From Albibacterium sp963696875 (lineage in GTDB: Bacteria; Bacteroidota; Bacteroidia; Sphingobacteriales; Sphingobacteriaceae): a stretch of 64,000 nt of DNA. Below the pieces are notes generated by a model that was not told where the DNA came from, did no database searches, and saw nothing but the letters and a program-made list of their open reading frames with translations. The DNA lies in NCBI GenBank assembly GCA_963696875.1, contig CAVOLQ010000001.1:620001-684000 (forward strand). The letters are read 5' to 3'. The translations under genes were made by a program, and so were the position numbers. This document shows, in pieces, positions 52,593 through 61,332 of the stretch (the stretch's first letter is position 1; each line of letters starts with the position of its first letter).

Positions 52593-53027
52593 TCAAGCCT
52601 TGGTGTGCTGTTGAGCTTTAGAAGATAGGTTCGCTCGGTTTACATCTACCAAGAACTTTTTCCGAATGAAGCTTCTTCCCAAAAGCATCGGAAACTCCAT
52701 ATTAGAGCGATCCCTTAACGAGATCTCAATTTCAAAGGTTTCGTTAAATAGGGATACTTTTGTTCGCACGATAAACCTATTTTCTTCTAACCCAAAGGAA
52801 TTCTTTATTCTTCGTTCTTTATGGTATGGCAAAGTAAAGGATTTTCCTTTGGAAAACTCTTCATTAAGTGGTGCAAACTTAACAAATTGTTTCCGGCCTT
52901 TCTTTATTAGTTCAATATGTTCGCAATGTAGAACCGATGTTTTTGCACCGGTATCGATCTTTGCAGGGACGCCATAAATTTCAAAATCAACGAAGTCGAT
53001 ATTTTCTTTCCAGCCAATGGTCTTCAT
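52593..53027 (-). CDS. RimK-associated retropepsin-like protein (PF05618)
   Basis: This is a 144-residue protein of the 'ATP-dependent zinc protease' family (PF05618), a retropepsin-like fold found next to RimK genes. The aspartic-protease-type motif is IDTGAKTSVLHCEH near residue 24, and FPMLLGRSFIRKKFLVDVNR near the end is the matching flap region. In Pseudomonas a related protein (RimB) is described as removing or regulating the glutamate tail added by RimK; here this is inferred from gene pairing. It lies between purM and rimK, with 64 bp to rimK. Confidence 0.85.
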   Translation of the reverse strand: MKTIGWKENIDFVDFEIYGVPAKIDTGAKTSVLHCEHIELIKKGRKQFVKFAPLNEEFSKGKSFTLPYHKERRIKNSFGLEENRFIVRTKVSLFNETFEIEISLRDRSNMEFPMLLGRSFIRKKFLVDVNRANLSSKAQQHTKA

Positions 53028-53033
53028 CTATAT

Positions 53034-54209
53034 TTAATAAGTGAACGTTCCATACTCAGACTTAATAGTCACTTTTTTTGCTGCTGCTGATTCAACAAAG
53101 CCGACTTTCTGTGCAGGAATACCAAAACTTTCTGAAATCTTCATAATGCTTTCAGCGATTTCTTCTGGGACATACAGCTCCATCCGATGACCCATGTTAA
53201 ATACTTTATACATTTCTTCCCAGGAAGTGTTTGATTCTTCTTGTATTAATTTGAAGAGAGGTGGGATAGGAAATAAACTATCTTTTATAACATGTAATTT
53301 TTCAATGAAATGGAGAACTTTTGTTTGCGCACCTCCACTACAGTGAATCATGCCATGAATTTGACTACGATGCTTATCCAATATTTCCTTTATTACCGGT
53401 GCATAAGTACGGGTAGGAGATAAGACTAGTTTTCCCGCATCCATATATTCGCCGTCTCCGATCTCTATTTTGTCTGTCAACGACTTACTCCCCGCAAAAA
53501 CTAATTCTTCTGGAACGGAAGGGTCAAAGCTCTCAGGATATTGTTGAGCCAAAAGTTTATGAAATACATCATGTCGTGCAGAGGTTAGACCATTGGATCC
53601 CATTCCACCATTGTATTCTTTTTCATAGGTAGCTTTGCCATAAGAAGCTAAGCCGATAATTACATCGCCTGCCTGGATGGTATGGTTAGAAATCACATCT
53701 TCCCTTTTCATTCTACAGGTAACGGTCGAATCCACAATTATTGTACGAACCAAGTCGCCAACATCCGCAGTTTCACCTCCTGTAGAGTAAACGCCGATGC
53801 CTAACTCTCTTAATTCTGCTAGAATATCTTCTGTGCCATTGATGATTTCAGCAATCACTTCTCCAGGAATAAGGTTCTTATTTCTGCCAATAGTAGAGGA
53901 CAGCAAAATGTTATCGGTAGCTCCAACGCAAAGTAAATCATCCAGATTCATTACAATTGCATCTTGGGCAATACCTCGCCACACAGAGGTATCGCCTGTT
54001 GCTTTCCAATAAAGATAAGCAAGGGATGATTTAGTTCCAGCACCATCGGCATGCATAATATTGCAATATCGATCATCGCCACCTAAAATATCGGGAATTA
54101 TTTTGCAGAAAGCCTGCGGATAAATACCCTTATCGATGTTTTTAATGGCATTATGAACATCTTCTTTCCCAGCAGATACCCCACGCTGACTATATTTTAA
54201 ATCTGACAT
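53034..54209 (-). CDS. purM: Phosphoribosylformylglycinamidine cyclo-ligase
   Basis: PurM makes aminoimidazole ribotide from FGAM and ATP. The 391-residue protein is longer than E. coli PurM (345) but typical of Bacteroidota. Motifs are YSQRGVSAGKEDVHNAIKNI, HADGAGTKSSLAYLYWKATG, DAIVMNLDDLLCVGATDNIL, STGGETADVGDLVRTIIVDS and MIHCSGGAQTKVLHF. It lies 6 bp upstream of the retropepsin-like gene. The other purine gene, purL, is on the opposite strand about 3 kb away, beyond glnN. Confidence 0.93.
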   Translation of the reverse strand: MSDLKYSQRGVSAGKEDVHNAIKNIDKGIYPQAFCKIIPDILGGDDRYCNIMHADGAGTKSSLAYLYWKATGDTSVWRGIAQDAIVMNLDDLLCVGATDNILLSSTIGRNKNLIPGEVIAEIINGTEDILAELRELGIGVYSTGGETADVGDLVRTIIVDSTVTCRMKREDVISNHTIQAGDVIIGLASYGKATYEKEYNGGMGSNGLTSARHDVFHKLLAQQYPESFDPSVPEELVFAGSKSLTDKIEIGDGEYMDAGKLVLSPTRTYAPVIKEILDKHRSQIHGMIHCSGGAQTKVLHFIEKLHVIKDSLFPIPPLFKLIQEESNTSWEEMYKVFNMGHRMELYVPEEIAESIMKISESFGIPAQKVGFVESAAAKKVTIKSEYGTFTY

Positions 54210-54253
54210 ATCTGCAAAAATAAGGATTTGATTTGAGATAATTAAATTAGGTA

Positions 54254-56437
54254 TTACTTCACAAACAACAATTCCCTGAGTTTAGGCAAAGGCCACTTTT
54301 TATCATCTACTATTTGCTCCAATTTATTGATATGGTAACGGATTTTATCGAAATGGAATTTAACCTTTTCATCATAAGCAATGGCTCTTTCTCGGAAATC
54401 TTCGATTAAATTCGCTTTCTTCCGCTCTTGGCGCATTGCTTCAGAAACTTCCAATATTGAATTTACATGAAGCGAGATTCTTTCAATAATATTATGTTGT
54501 GAACTATAGGTCGCTTGCTTGAAGCCAAGCTCTTTTAATCCTTTAACGTTTTCAATTACCTCGTTCTGATAAGTAATGGCAGAAGGCGCAATCATGCTGT
54601 TCACAATTTCACCGATCACACGAGCTTCAATCTGTATTTTCTTAAAATAACTTTCTGCCAGAATCTCATGCCTTGCGATAGATTCACGGCGTGATAGGAT
54701 GCCTAATGATTCAAATAAATGGATGGATTTACCGCTAATATAAGCATCTAAAGCTTTAGGTGTCGTTTTGATATTAGATAAACCACGTTTTTTTGCTTCT
54801 TCTTCCCATTCTTTGCTATAGCCATTTCCTTCAAAACGAATCGCTTTGGATTCCTTTAGATATTTACGTATCACATTTAGGATTGCCAAATCCTTTTTTG
54901 TGCCTTTTGCGATTTCCTTATCAACCTCGGCTTTAAATTTAATTAACTGATCGGCGACTATGGCGTTTAATACCGTCATCGGACTTGCACAGTTTGTAGA
55001 AGAGCCCACGGCCCTAAATTCAAATTTGTTTCCAGTAAAAGCAAAAGGAGAGGTACGGTTTCTATCTGTATTGTCTAAATTTAACTGAGGTATTTTGGGA
55101 ATACCATGCCATAATAAACTTTCCGCCTTTACTATTTTCGCAATTCTTGGTGTTTCGATATCATCAAGCATAGCATTCAGCTGACTTCCTAAAAAGATGG
55201 AAATGATGGCCGGCGGCGCTTCATTAGCACCTAGTCTATGATCATTGCCTGCAGTTGCAATAGAAGCCCTCAATAGATCAGCATGTTCGTGGACAGCCTT
55301 TATGGTGTTTACAAAGAAAGTGAGAAACATTAGGTTTGTCTTTGGTGTTTTGCCCGGAGACAATAGATTGATTCCCGTACTGGTTACTAAAGACCAGTTA
55401 TTGTGCTTGCCTGATCCATTTATATTGGCATAAGGCTTTTCATGGATCAATACTTTAAAATTATGGCGCAGAGCCACTTGTTCCATAACATTTAATAGCA
55501 ATTGATTATGATCAATGGCCAAATTCATCTCCTCAAACATAGGAGCACATTCAAATTGTGAAGGGGCCGCTTCATTATGCCGTGTCTTTAGAGGAATACC
55601 CAACTTTAAGGATTCATTTTCTAAATCTGCCATGAAGGCCAAAACACGTTCTGGTATTGCTCCGAAATAATGGTCATCAAGCTGTTGTCCTTTAGCAGAC
55701 ATATGTCCGAAAAGTGTACGGCCAGTCAACTGCAAATCAGGACGGGCATTAAACAAAGCTAAATCCACTAAAAAGTATTCTTGTTCAATTCCTAAGGACG
55801 AAGTTACCCGATCTATATTCTTACTGAAATATTGGCAAACATCAACTGCGGCTTTGTCTAACTTGTTTAGAGACTTAAGAAGCGGGGCTTTATAATCTAG
55901 GGCTTCTCCCGTATAGGATAAAAAGACGGTGGGGATGCACAAGGTTTTTCCTGCGGCAGTCTCAAAAAGAAAAACAGGGGAGGATGGGTCCCAGCCGGTA
56001 TAGCCCCGGGCTTCAAATGTGTTTCTAATCCCGCCATGTGGAAAACTGGAAGCATCAGGTTCTTGTTGAATCAATACTTCTGCGGTAAACTTCTCAATAG
56101 CATTGCCATCCCTTCCTGGTTCGAAGAAGGCATCGTGCTTCTCAGCTGTTGTTCCCGTCAAGGGCTGAAACCAATGTGTATAATGTGTGGCGCCATTGGT
56201 AATTGCCCAGGTTTTTATTGCCTGAGAAATATGCTCTGCTAAATCAACATCAATGGCTTCTCCTGTTTCAATAGTGACTAGCAGTCTCTCATAGGCATTT
56301 TTCGGTAAATATTCCTGCATCTTTTTTATCCCGAAAACATTTTTTCCGAATATACTCGAAGGCTTGCCCTCTTGAGGAGATACTTTTGTTTTTCTTGAAA
56401 TTGCAGCCTCAACTGCGTCAAATCGTAAGTTTGCCAT
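54254..56437 (-). CDS. glnN: Type III glutamine synthetase
   Basis: Glutamine synthetase III (GlnN) forms glutamine from glutamate and ammonia. The length of 727 residues is the type III size, longer than GlnA of type I. The head is FGKNVFGIKKMQEYLPKNAY, and the catalytic parts include ATHYTHWFQPLTGTTAEKHD, SSLGIEQEYFLVD, KTRHNEAAPSQFECAPMFEE and KPYANINGSGKHNNWSLVTS. The type III signature TAGNDHRLGANEAPPAII is present. A terminator-like hairpin stands 95 bp upstream of the ATG and may attenuate it. It starts divergently from the DUF2784 gene. Confidence 0.95.
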   Translation of the reverse strand: MANLRFDAVEAAISRKTKVSPQEGKPSSIFGKNVFGIKKMQEYLPKNAYERLLVTIETGEAIDVDLAEHISQAIKTWAITNGATHYTHWFQPLTGTTAEKHDAFFEPGRDGNAIEKFTAEVLIQQEPDASSFPHGGIRNTFEARGYTGWDPSSPVFLFETAAGKTLCIPTVFLSYTGEALDYKAPLLKSLNKLDKAAVDVCQYFSKNIDRVTSSLGIEQEYFLVDLALFNARPDLQLTGRTLFGHMSAKGQQLDDHYFGAIPERVLAFMADLENESLKLGIPLKTRHNEAAPSQFECAPMFEEMNLAIDHNQLLLNVMEQVALRHNFKVLIHEKPYANINGSGKHNNWSLVTSTGINLLSPGKTPKTNLMFLTFFVNTIKAVHEHADLLRASIATAGNDHRLGANEAPPAIISIFLGSQLNAMLDDIETPRIAKIVKAESLLWHGIPKIPQLNLDNTDRNRTSPFAFTGNKFEFRAVGSSTNCASPMTVLNAIVADQLIKFKAEVDKEIAKGTKKDLAILNVIRKYLKESKAIRFEGNGYSKEWEEEAKKRGLSNIKTTPKALDAYISGKSIHLFESLGILSRRESIARHEILAESYFKKIQIEARVIGEIVNSMIAPSAITYQNEVIENVKGLKELGFKQATYSSQHNIIERISLHVNSILEVSEAMRQERKKANLIEDFRERAIAYDEKVKFHFDKIRYHINKLEQIVDDKKWPLPKLRELLFVK

Positions 56438-56531
56438 ATTGGAAGATTTTTATAAATTCCTTTTTCAGAAGGAATGTACAAAAGTGAATAAAAAATTAGA
56501 CTTTTTGTAAGTTTACTTATGTAAATATAGA

Positions 56532-56578
56532 AAAACACCTTAAAAAATACTGATAACTCATATTATTTAAGGTGTTTT
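56532..56578. terminator. Terminator-like hairpin in the glnN upstream region
   Basis: AAAACACCTTAAA pairs perfectly with TTTAAGGTGTTTT (13 bp, 21-nt loop). T6 follows on the plus strand, and T5 follows when read on the minus strand. No gene ends here, because both neighbours start outwards. It could terminate a short plus-strand RNA or act as an attenuator in the glnN leader. Confidence 0.65.
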
Positions 56579-56743
56579 TTAGGATTAGACGTGATTTGTG
56601 ATATAATTCTCGACGGCTTATATAGAACTATGCAAATTACTTATGTTTATTGAAGATACGGTTGTTTGTAAATTATAGTTAAGGTAAGAATAAGGGAACA
56701 ATTTGGGGATGATTAGGTTAAATTTCAAACAACCTTATTTCCG

Positions 56744-57139
56744 ATGATCTATTATCTTCTGAATTACTTTTTTTTTGCATTTCACACCTGTTTGATTCTG
56801 TTGAATACCTTTGGTTGGATATTTCCTAAATTTAGATTATTGAATTTGTTAGCGCTATCTCTTACAGCCTTATCATGGTTCGGTTTAGGTATATTTTACG
56901 GCTGGGGATATTGTTTTTGTACAGATTGGCATTGGAAGGTGCGGGAAAAATTAGGGTATTTTGACCAGCCAAACTCGTACATGAAATTTCTTTTTCAGAA
57001 AATTACGGGCATTAATTTAGCAACCGAATTAGTGGATGCGGTTACACTGATTGTTTTTACTCTAAGCTTTGCTTTGAGTTTAGTATTAAATATCAGAGAC
57101 TATAGAAGGAGAAAGCACTCAGCCGATTCCCAAAATTAA
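56744..57139 (+). CDS. DUF2784 family membrane protein
   Basis: This is a 131-residue membrane protein of the DUF2784 family, with unknown function. Four hydrophobic segments are visible, at about residues 3-22, 30-52, 68-75 (weaker, amphipathic) and 98-118. The family motif is HTCLILLNTFGWIFPKFRLL followed by GLGIFYGWGYCFCTDWHW, with the conserved CxCTDWH. The C-terminal tail is basic (RDYRRRKH). The 84 bp before its start carry a GGTTGTTTG/CAAACAACC inverted repeat at 56660-56734 that reaches to within 9 nt of the ATG. Confidence 0.83.
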   Translation: MIYYLLNYFFFAFHTCLILLNTFGWIFPKFRLLNLLALSLTALSWFGLGIFYGWGYCFCTDWHWKVREKLGYFDQPNSYMKFLFQKITGINLATELVDAVTLIVFTLSFALSLVLNIRDYRRRKHSADSQN

Positions 57140-57231
57140 AAATATCGGATGCTTTACGCTTCTCCATAGTTTTGGGGACCAGAAAATATCCGTAAATTTA
57201 CGTACCCGTTTACCACTTAAATCTCAATGTT

Positions 57232-59451
57232 TTGGAAAATCCTCGTAATGTCACTCTCGAAGTCGCTCAGGAGCTAGGTCTTTTGCCTGATGAATTTGAT
57301 CGCATTAAAGAAATTTTAGGCAGAACCCCAAATTTCACTGAAGTGTCTATCTTTTCGGTAATGTGGAGCGAGCATTGCTCCTATAAAAACTCCATTGTCT
57401 GGTTAAAAACCTTACCCAAAGATGGACCACATATGCTGGTGAAGGCAGGCGAGGAGAATGCAGGTTTGGTAGATATTGGCGATGGACTTGGCTGTGTGTT
57501 TAAAATTGAATCCCATAACCATCCATCTGCAATAGAGCCTTATCATGGGGCATCTACCGGGGTGGGAGGGGTGAATAGGGATATCTTTACAATGGGAGCG
57601 CGTCCTGTCGCCCAATTGAATTCCTTACGATTTGGAAGTTTAGACATTGACCGTACGAAATGGATCATGAAAGGCGTCGTAAAAGGCATTGCAGACTACG
57701 GAAATGACTTCGGTGTTGCTACGGTGGGTGGTGAAGTATTCTTTGATGATAGTTACCTTTTGAATCCCCTTGTCAATGCCATGTCAGTCGGTATCGTCAA
57801 AGAAGGTGAAATTGCCGTTGCCACATCCTATGGGGTAGGAAACCTAGTTTATATTGTAGGTGCCAGCACGGGTAGGGACGGCATCCATGGCGCAGCTTCG
57901 GCTTCTAAGGATATTTCAACAAAATCTGAAGATGATTTCTCTGCAATTCCTGAAGGAAATCCGGTTTTGCAAAAAAGCTTAATGGAAGCTTCATTAGAGG
58001 TCATTAAAACAGGTGCAGTGATTGGAATGCAGGACATGGGAGCTGCTGGCATTATTTGTTCAAATTCTGAAATGTCTGCAAAAGGCAAACACGGTATGCA
58101 TATCGATTTAAATAAAGTCGCTATACGCGATGCGGACATGCAGCCTTTTGAGATACTGCTATCAGAATCTCAAGAACGCATGTTACTCGTTGTCGAAAAA
58201 GATCGAGCGTTTGAGGTGGAAACAGTTTTTGAGAAGTGGGACATAAATTGTGACTGCGTTGGGGAAGTGACCAATACCGAGCGTCTTGAATATTATTTTA
58301 ATGGTGAACTCGTTGCAAATGTTCCGGCAAGTGATTTGGTGTTAGGTGGCGGTGCACCGGTTTATCACCGAGAATATAAAGAACCGGCATATTTTAAAGA
58401 ATTCAAAGGTTTCAACATAGAAGATGTTGCTATGCCAGAGGAACTACGGGATGTCGCACAACATTTAATTGCTCATCCAAATATTGCATCAAAGAATTGG
58501 GTAATGGCTCAGTATAATTCTACGGCCGGTGGACTAAATTTAACTGCTAATCGTCCTAGTGACGCTGCTGTTGTCTCCATACAAGGAACTAATAAAGCGA
58601 TTGCGTTGACGGTCGATTGCAATGCACGATACGTCAATTCAGATCCCATGAAAGGGACAGCAATCGCTGTCGCTGAAGCTGCAAGGAATATTGTATGTGC
58701 TGGGGGCGAACCTTCGGCCATCACCAATTGCTTAAATTTTGGTAATCCTTATCACCCGGAAGTCTATTGGCAATTTGTAGAAGCCATAAAAGGAATGACA
58801 GAGGCGTGCTTAAAATTCAATACCCCAGTTACCGGTGGAAACGTAAGTTTTTATAATCAATCCTCCGATGAGAAACCTATTTTTCCAACACCAACAATTG
58901 GAATGTTGGGCATCTTGGAAGACATCTCAACAATGATGACCCTTGATTTTAAAGCGATAGACGACTATATTTATTTAATAGGAGAGTCTGTCAATGATAT
59001 TGCTTCTTCACAATATTTGGCATCTTATCATAAAATTGCCGCATCTCCTGCACCTCATTTTGATATAGATAAAGAATATGAAATGCAGCAATTAGTAAAA
59101 GAGTTGATTAAGGAGAAGTTGATTGCTTCAGCACATGATGTTTCGGATGGAGGGCTATACATTGCTTTATTGGAGTCTGCAATGCCCAATAACTTTGGAT
59201 TCGCCATTGCCACCGACAGTGAAATTCGAAAGGATGCATTCTTATTTGGTGAGGCCCAAGGTCGGGTTATTATTACCGTAAAACCAGAAAATCGAAGCCT
59301 GTTTGTAGAGAAAATGGCAGCTTCTACCACAGATTTCACTTATTTAGGGGTAGTGACTAATTCAGGAAACGTGGTCGATGATGAAATGTACGATACTACA
59401 GCACACGCCAAAAGTATTTATGATCAGGTGCTCAGTTCATATTTAGATTAG
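57232..59451 (+). CDS. purL: Phosphoribosylformylglycinamidine synthase II
   Basis: PurL makes FGAM from FGAR, glutamine and ATP. At 739 residues it is the small form, which needs separate PurS and PurQ subunits; neither is in the window. The start is a TTG at 57232 (ENPRNVTLEVAQELGLLP), because the nearby ATG at 57227 is out of frame. Motifs include SIFSVMWSEHCSYKNS, ENAGLVDIGDGLGCVFKIES, SHNHPSAIEPYHGASTGVGG, VGGEVFFDDSY and AHDVSDGGLYIALLESAM. It is followed after 130 bp by the metal importer operon. Confidence 0.95.
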   Translation: MENPRNVTLEVAQELGLLPDEFDRIKEILGRTPNFTEVSIFSVMWSEHCSYKNSIVWLKTLPKDGPHMLVKAGEENAGLVDIGDGLGCVFKIESHNHPSAIEPYHGASTGVGGVNRDIFTMGARPVAQLNSLRFGSLDIDRTKWIMKGVVKGIADYGNDFGVATVGGEVFFDDSYLLNPLVNAMSVGIVKEGEIAVATSYGVGNLVYIVGASTGRDGIHGAASASKDISTKSEDDFSAIPEGNPVLQKSLMEASLEVIKTGAVIGMQDMGAAGIICSNSEMSAKGKHGMHIDLNKVAIRDADMQPFEILLSESQERMLLVVEKDRAFEVETVFEKWDINCDCVGEVTNTERLEYYFNGELVANVPASDLVLGGGAPVYHREYKEPAYFKEFKGFNIEDVAMPEELRDVAQHLIAHPNIASKNWVMAQYNSTAGGLNLTANRPSDAAVVSIQGTNKAIALTVDCNARYVNSDPMKGTAIAVAEAARNIVCAGGEPSAITNCLNFGNPYHPEVYWQFVEAIKGMTEACLKFNTPVTGGNVSFYNQSSDEKPIFPTPTIGMLGILEDISTMMTLDFKAIDDYIYLIGESVNDIASSQYLASYHKIAASPAPHFDIDKEYEMQQLVKELIKEKLIASAHDVSDGGLYIALLESAMPNNFGFAIATDSEIRKDAFLFGEAQGRVIITVKPENRSLFVEKMAASTTDFTYLGVVTNSGNVVDDEMYDTTAHAKSIYDQVLSSYLD

Positions 59452-59559
59452 AATTCATATTGCTTCAGCGCCACTTGCGAAGCCTCTAGGCAATTGCGAC
59501 CTTACTGGTTTCTGTTGATGAAAGACAATGCCTTTTATTGTAATTTAGAGTCAAGAATA

Positions 59560-59590
59560 TTGTTAGGTTAGTCTAATTTAATTACATTTG
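59560..59590 (+). promoter_or_regulatory. Metal-importer promoter
   Basis: TTG at 59560-59562, a 20-nt spacer and TACATTTG at 59583-59590 give a clean Bacteroidota promoter. The spacer is filled by a DtxR-type box. Transcription should begin near 59597, so the protein cannot start at the TTG at 59588. Confidence 0.75.
59563..59581. promoter_or_regulatory. DtxR/IdeR-type operator
   Basis: TTAGGTTAGTCTAATTTAA matches the recalled 19-bp DtxR/IdeR consensus (TTAGGTTAGSCTAACCTAA) at 16 of 19 positions. It lies between the -33 and -7 elements, where a bound repressor would block RNA polymerase. Confidence 0.65.
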
Positions 59591-59608
59591 TATACTAAAC
59601 TATTGCAA

Positions 59609-60526
59609 ATGTTGATGAGTAGATTTTACATTCTCTTTCTTTGTTGTTTTTTTCTCTCCTCGTGTAGGGAGGCACCTGTAAAGCGCTCATCTAAGCCTTA
59701 TATTGTAGTGACTACAACCTTGCTTGCCGATGCTATACGAAATATTGTAAGAGATTCCGCAGAAGTGGTTTCCATTATGGGGCCCGGAGTAGATCCGCAC
59801 CTATACAAAGCTAGTTTAGGAGATCTAAGAAAATTCATGGAAGCCGATTTTATTTTTTATCAGGGTTTGCATTTGGAGGGAAAAATGGCGGAGGTATTAG
59901 AGAAATTGGGTCGTACGAAATCAGTTACTGCGGTAGGAAATAAACTTCCACCACAATTGATTCATCAACCCGTAGTGGGTGGAAATTTTCCGGATCCACA
60001 TATTTGGTTTGATGTAAGTTTATGGAAAAAACTAGTATTGATTGCCGCTGAAGTGCTTGCTAAGCAGAATCCCCAAGCAGCTGATTATTTCATTAAGAAT
60101 GCGGATGCTTATGCAAATGAGCTGGATTCCCTAGATACATTTGTAAGATCGCAAATACATAGTATTCCTGAACGAAAGCGTGTTCTTATAACAGCCCACG
60201 ACGCATTCAGTTATTTCGGCAGAGCTTATGGTATTGAGGTGAAGGGATTACAGGGAATTTCAACCCAAGCCGAATTTGGACTAAAAGATGTATCAGATTT
60301 AGTAAAATTAATTGTTGATCGGGATATACAAGCTGTTTTTGTTGAAACATCAGTTTCTGATAAAGCATTGCGTGCAGTTGTTGAAGGCGTTGAGAGTAAA
60401 AAGAAGAAAGTAGTTATCGGGGGTTTATTATATACCGATGCTTTGGGTGCGGAGGCGACTCCCGAAGGAACTTATATTGGTATGATCGAATACAATGTGA
60501 ATACCATTACAAAGGCATTAAAATAA
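59609..60526 (+). CDS. Metal ABC transporter substrate-binding lipoprotein (TroA/MntC/ZnuA class)
   Basis: This is a 305-residue cluster A-I metal-binding lipoprotein. The ATG at 59609 (or 59615) fits the promoter; the signal peptide ends in FFLSSC, with the lipobox Cys. Metal ligands can be placed in PHLYKASLGDL, FPDPHIWFDV, HDAFSYFGRAYG and FVETSVSDK. The His-rich loop of ZnuA proteins is absent, which favours Mn, Fe or mixed specificity, but this is inference. It is the first gene of the four-gene importer and is controlled by a DtxR-like box. Confidence 0.9.
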   Translation: MLMSRFYILFLCCFFLSSCREAPVKRSSKPYIVVTTTLLADAIRNIVRDSAEVVSIMGPGVDPHLYKASLGDLRKFMEADFIFYQGLHLEGKMAEVLEKLGRTKSVTAVGNKLPPQLIHQPVVGGNFPDPHIWFDVSLWKKLVLIAAEVLAKQNPQAADYFIKNADAYANELDSLDTFVRSQIHSIPERKRVLITAHDAFSYFGRAYGIEVKGLQGISTQAEFGLKDVSDLVKLIVDRDIQAVFVETSVSDKALRAVVEGVESKKKKVVIGGLLYTDALGAEATPEGTYIGMIEYNVNTITKALK

Positions 60527-60530
60527 AGAT

Positions 60531-61328
60531 ATGGATCAATATTCTAAAGATAATAACAAGCTGCCGGCTCTTGAAGTTAACCACCTTACGGTGAGTTATA
60601 CGCAGAAACCAGTGCTATGGAGCATAGATCTTGAAATTCCGCAAGGAAAAATTGTCGGGGTCGTTGGGCCGAATGGCGCCGGCAAGTCGACATTATTAAA
60701 GTCCATAATGAAGATCATCCCTGTTTCGGGTGGTCGAATTAAGATTTTTGGTGAGGAATTGGATCAAGTGCGTTCTAGGGTAAGCTATGTTCCTCAACGT
60801 GAATCGGTGGATTGGGACTTTCCAGCGTCAGTATTTGATGTGGTGATGATGGGCCGATTTGGGAAATTGGGTTTGTTTAACAGACCGGGAAGGAAAGATA
60901 AAGATGCCGTTATGGAGTGTTTGGATAAGGTTGGGATGGTTGGTTTTGCCCATCGACAAATTTCACAACTCTCTGGTGGGCAACAGCAGCGGGTGTTCAT
61001 TGCACGGGCTTTGGCACAAGAAGCAGATTTTTACCTGCTTGATGAGCCTTTCGCCGGTGTGGATGCGGCGACTGAAAAAGCAATTATTGAGCTGCTTCGA
61101 AAAATGGCTTTGGAAAATAAGACGCTTTTAGTGGTTCACCATGATTTGCAATCTGTTCAGAAATATTTTGATTGGATGATTTTATTAAATGTTCACTTGG
61201 TTGCTTCAGGACCTATAAGTGAAGTTTACAATGAAGAAAATATTCAGAAAGCCTATGGGGGAAGGCTTACATTACTTTCCGATGTTCGAAATATAATTGC
61301 CAATACGGAGTATCCAAAAGAAAAATAA
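60531..61328 (+). CDS. Metal ABC transporter ATPase
   Basis: This 265-residue ATPase drives the metal importer. The motifs are Walker A VGPNGAGKSTLLKSIMKI, Q loop VSYVPQRESVDWDFP, signature QLSGGQQQRVFIARALAQEA, Walker B FYLLDEPFAGVD and H loop VVHHDLQ. The wording PQRESVDWDFP is characteristic of MntB/ZnuC/SitB-type ATPases. The substrate-binding gene ends 4 bp before, and the first permease starts 4 bp after. Confidence 0.94.
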   Translation: MDQYSKDNNKLPALEVNHLTVSYTQKPVLWSIDLEIPQGKIVGVVGPNGAGKSTLLKSIMKIIPVSGGRIKIFGEELDQVRSRVSYVPQRESVDWDFPASVFDVVMMGRFGKLGLFNRPGRKDKDAVMECLDKVGMVGFAHRQISQLSGGQQQRVFIARALAQEADFYLLDEPFAGVDAATEKAIIELLRKMALENKTLLVVHHDLQSVQKYFDWMILLNVHLVASGPISEVYNEENIQKAYGGRLTLLSDVRNIIANTEYPKEK

Positions 61329-61332
61329 AAAT

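Noticed and set aside
59588..59608. TTG at 59588 as the start of the metal-binding lipoprotein
   Set aside because: It overlaps the -7 element TACATTTG, so it lies before the expected transcript start, and the signal peptide is cleaner from 59609 or 59615.
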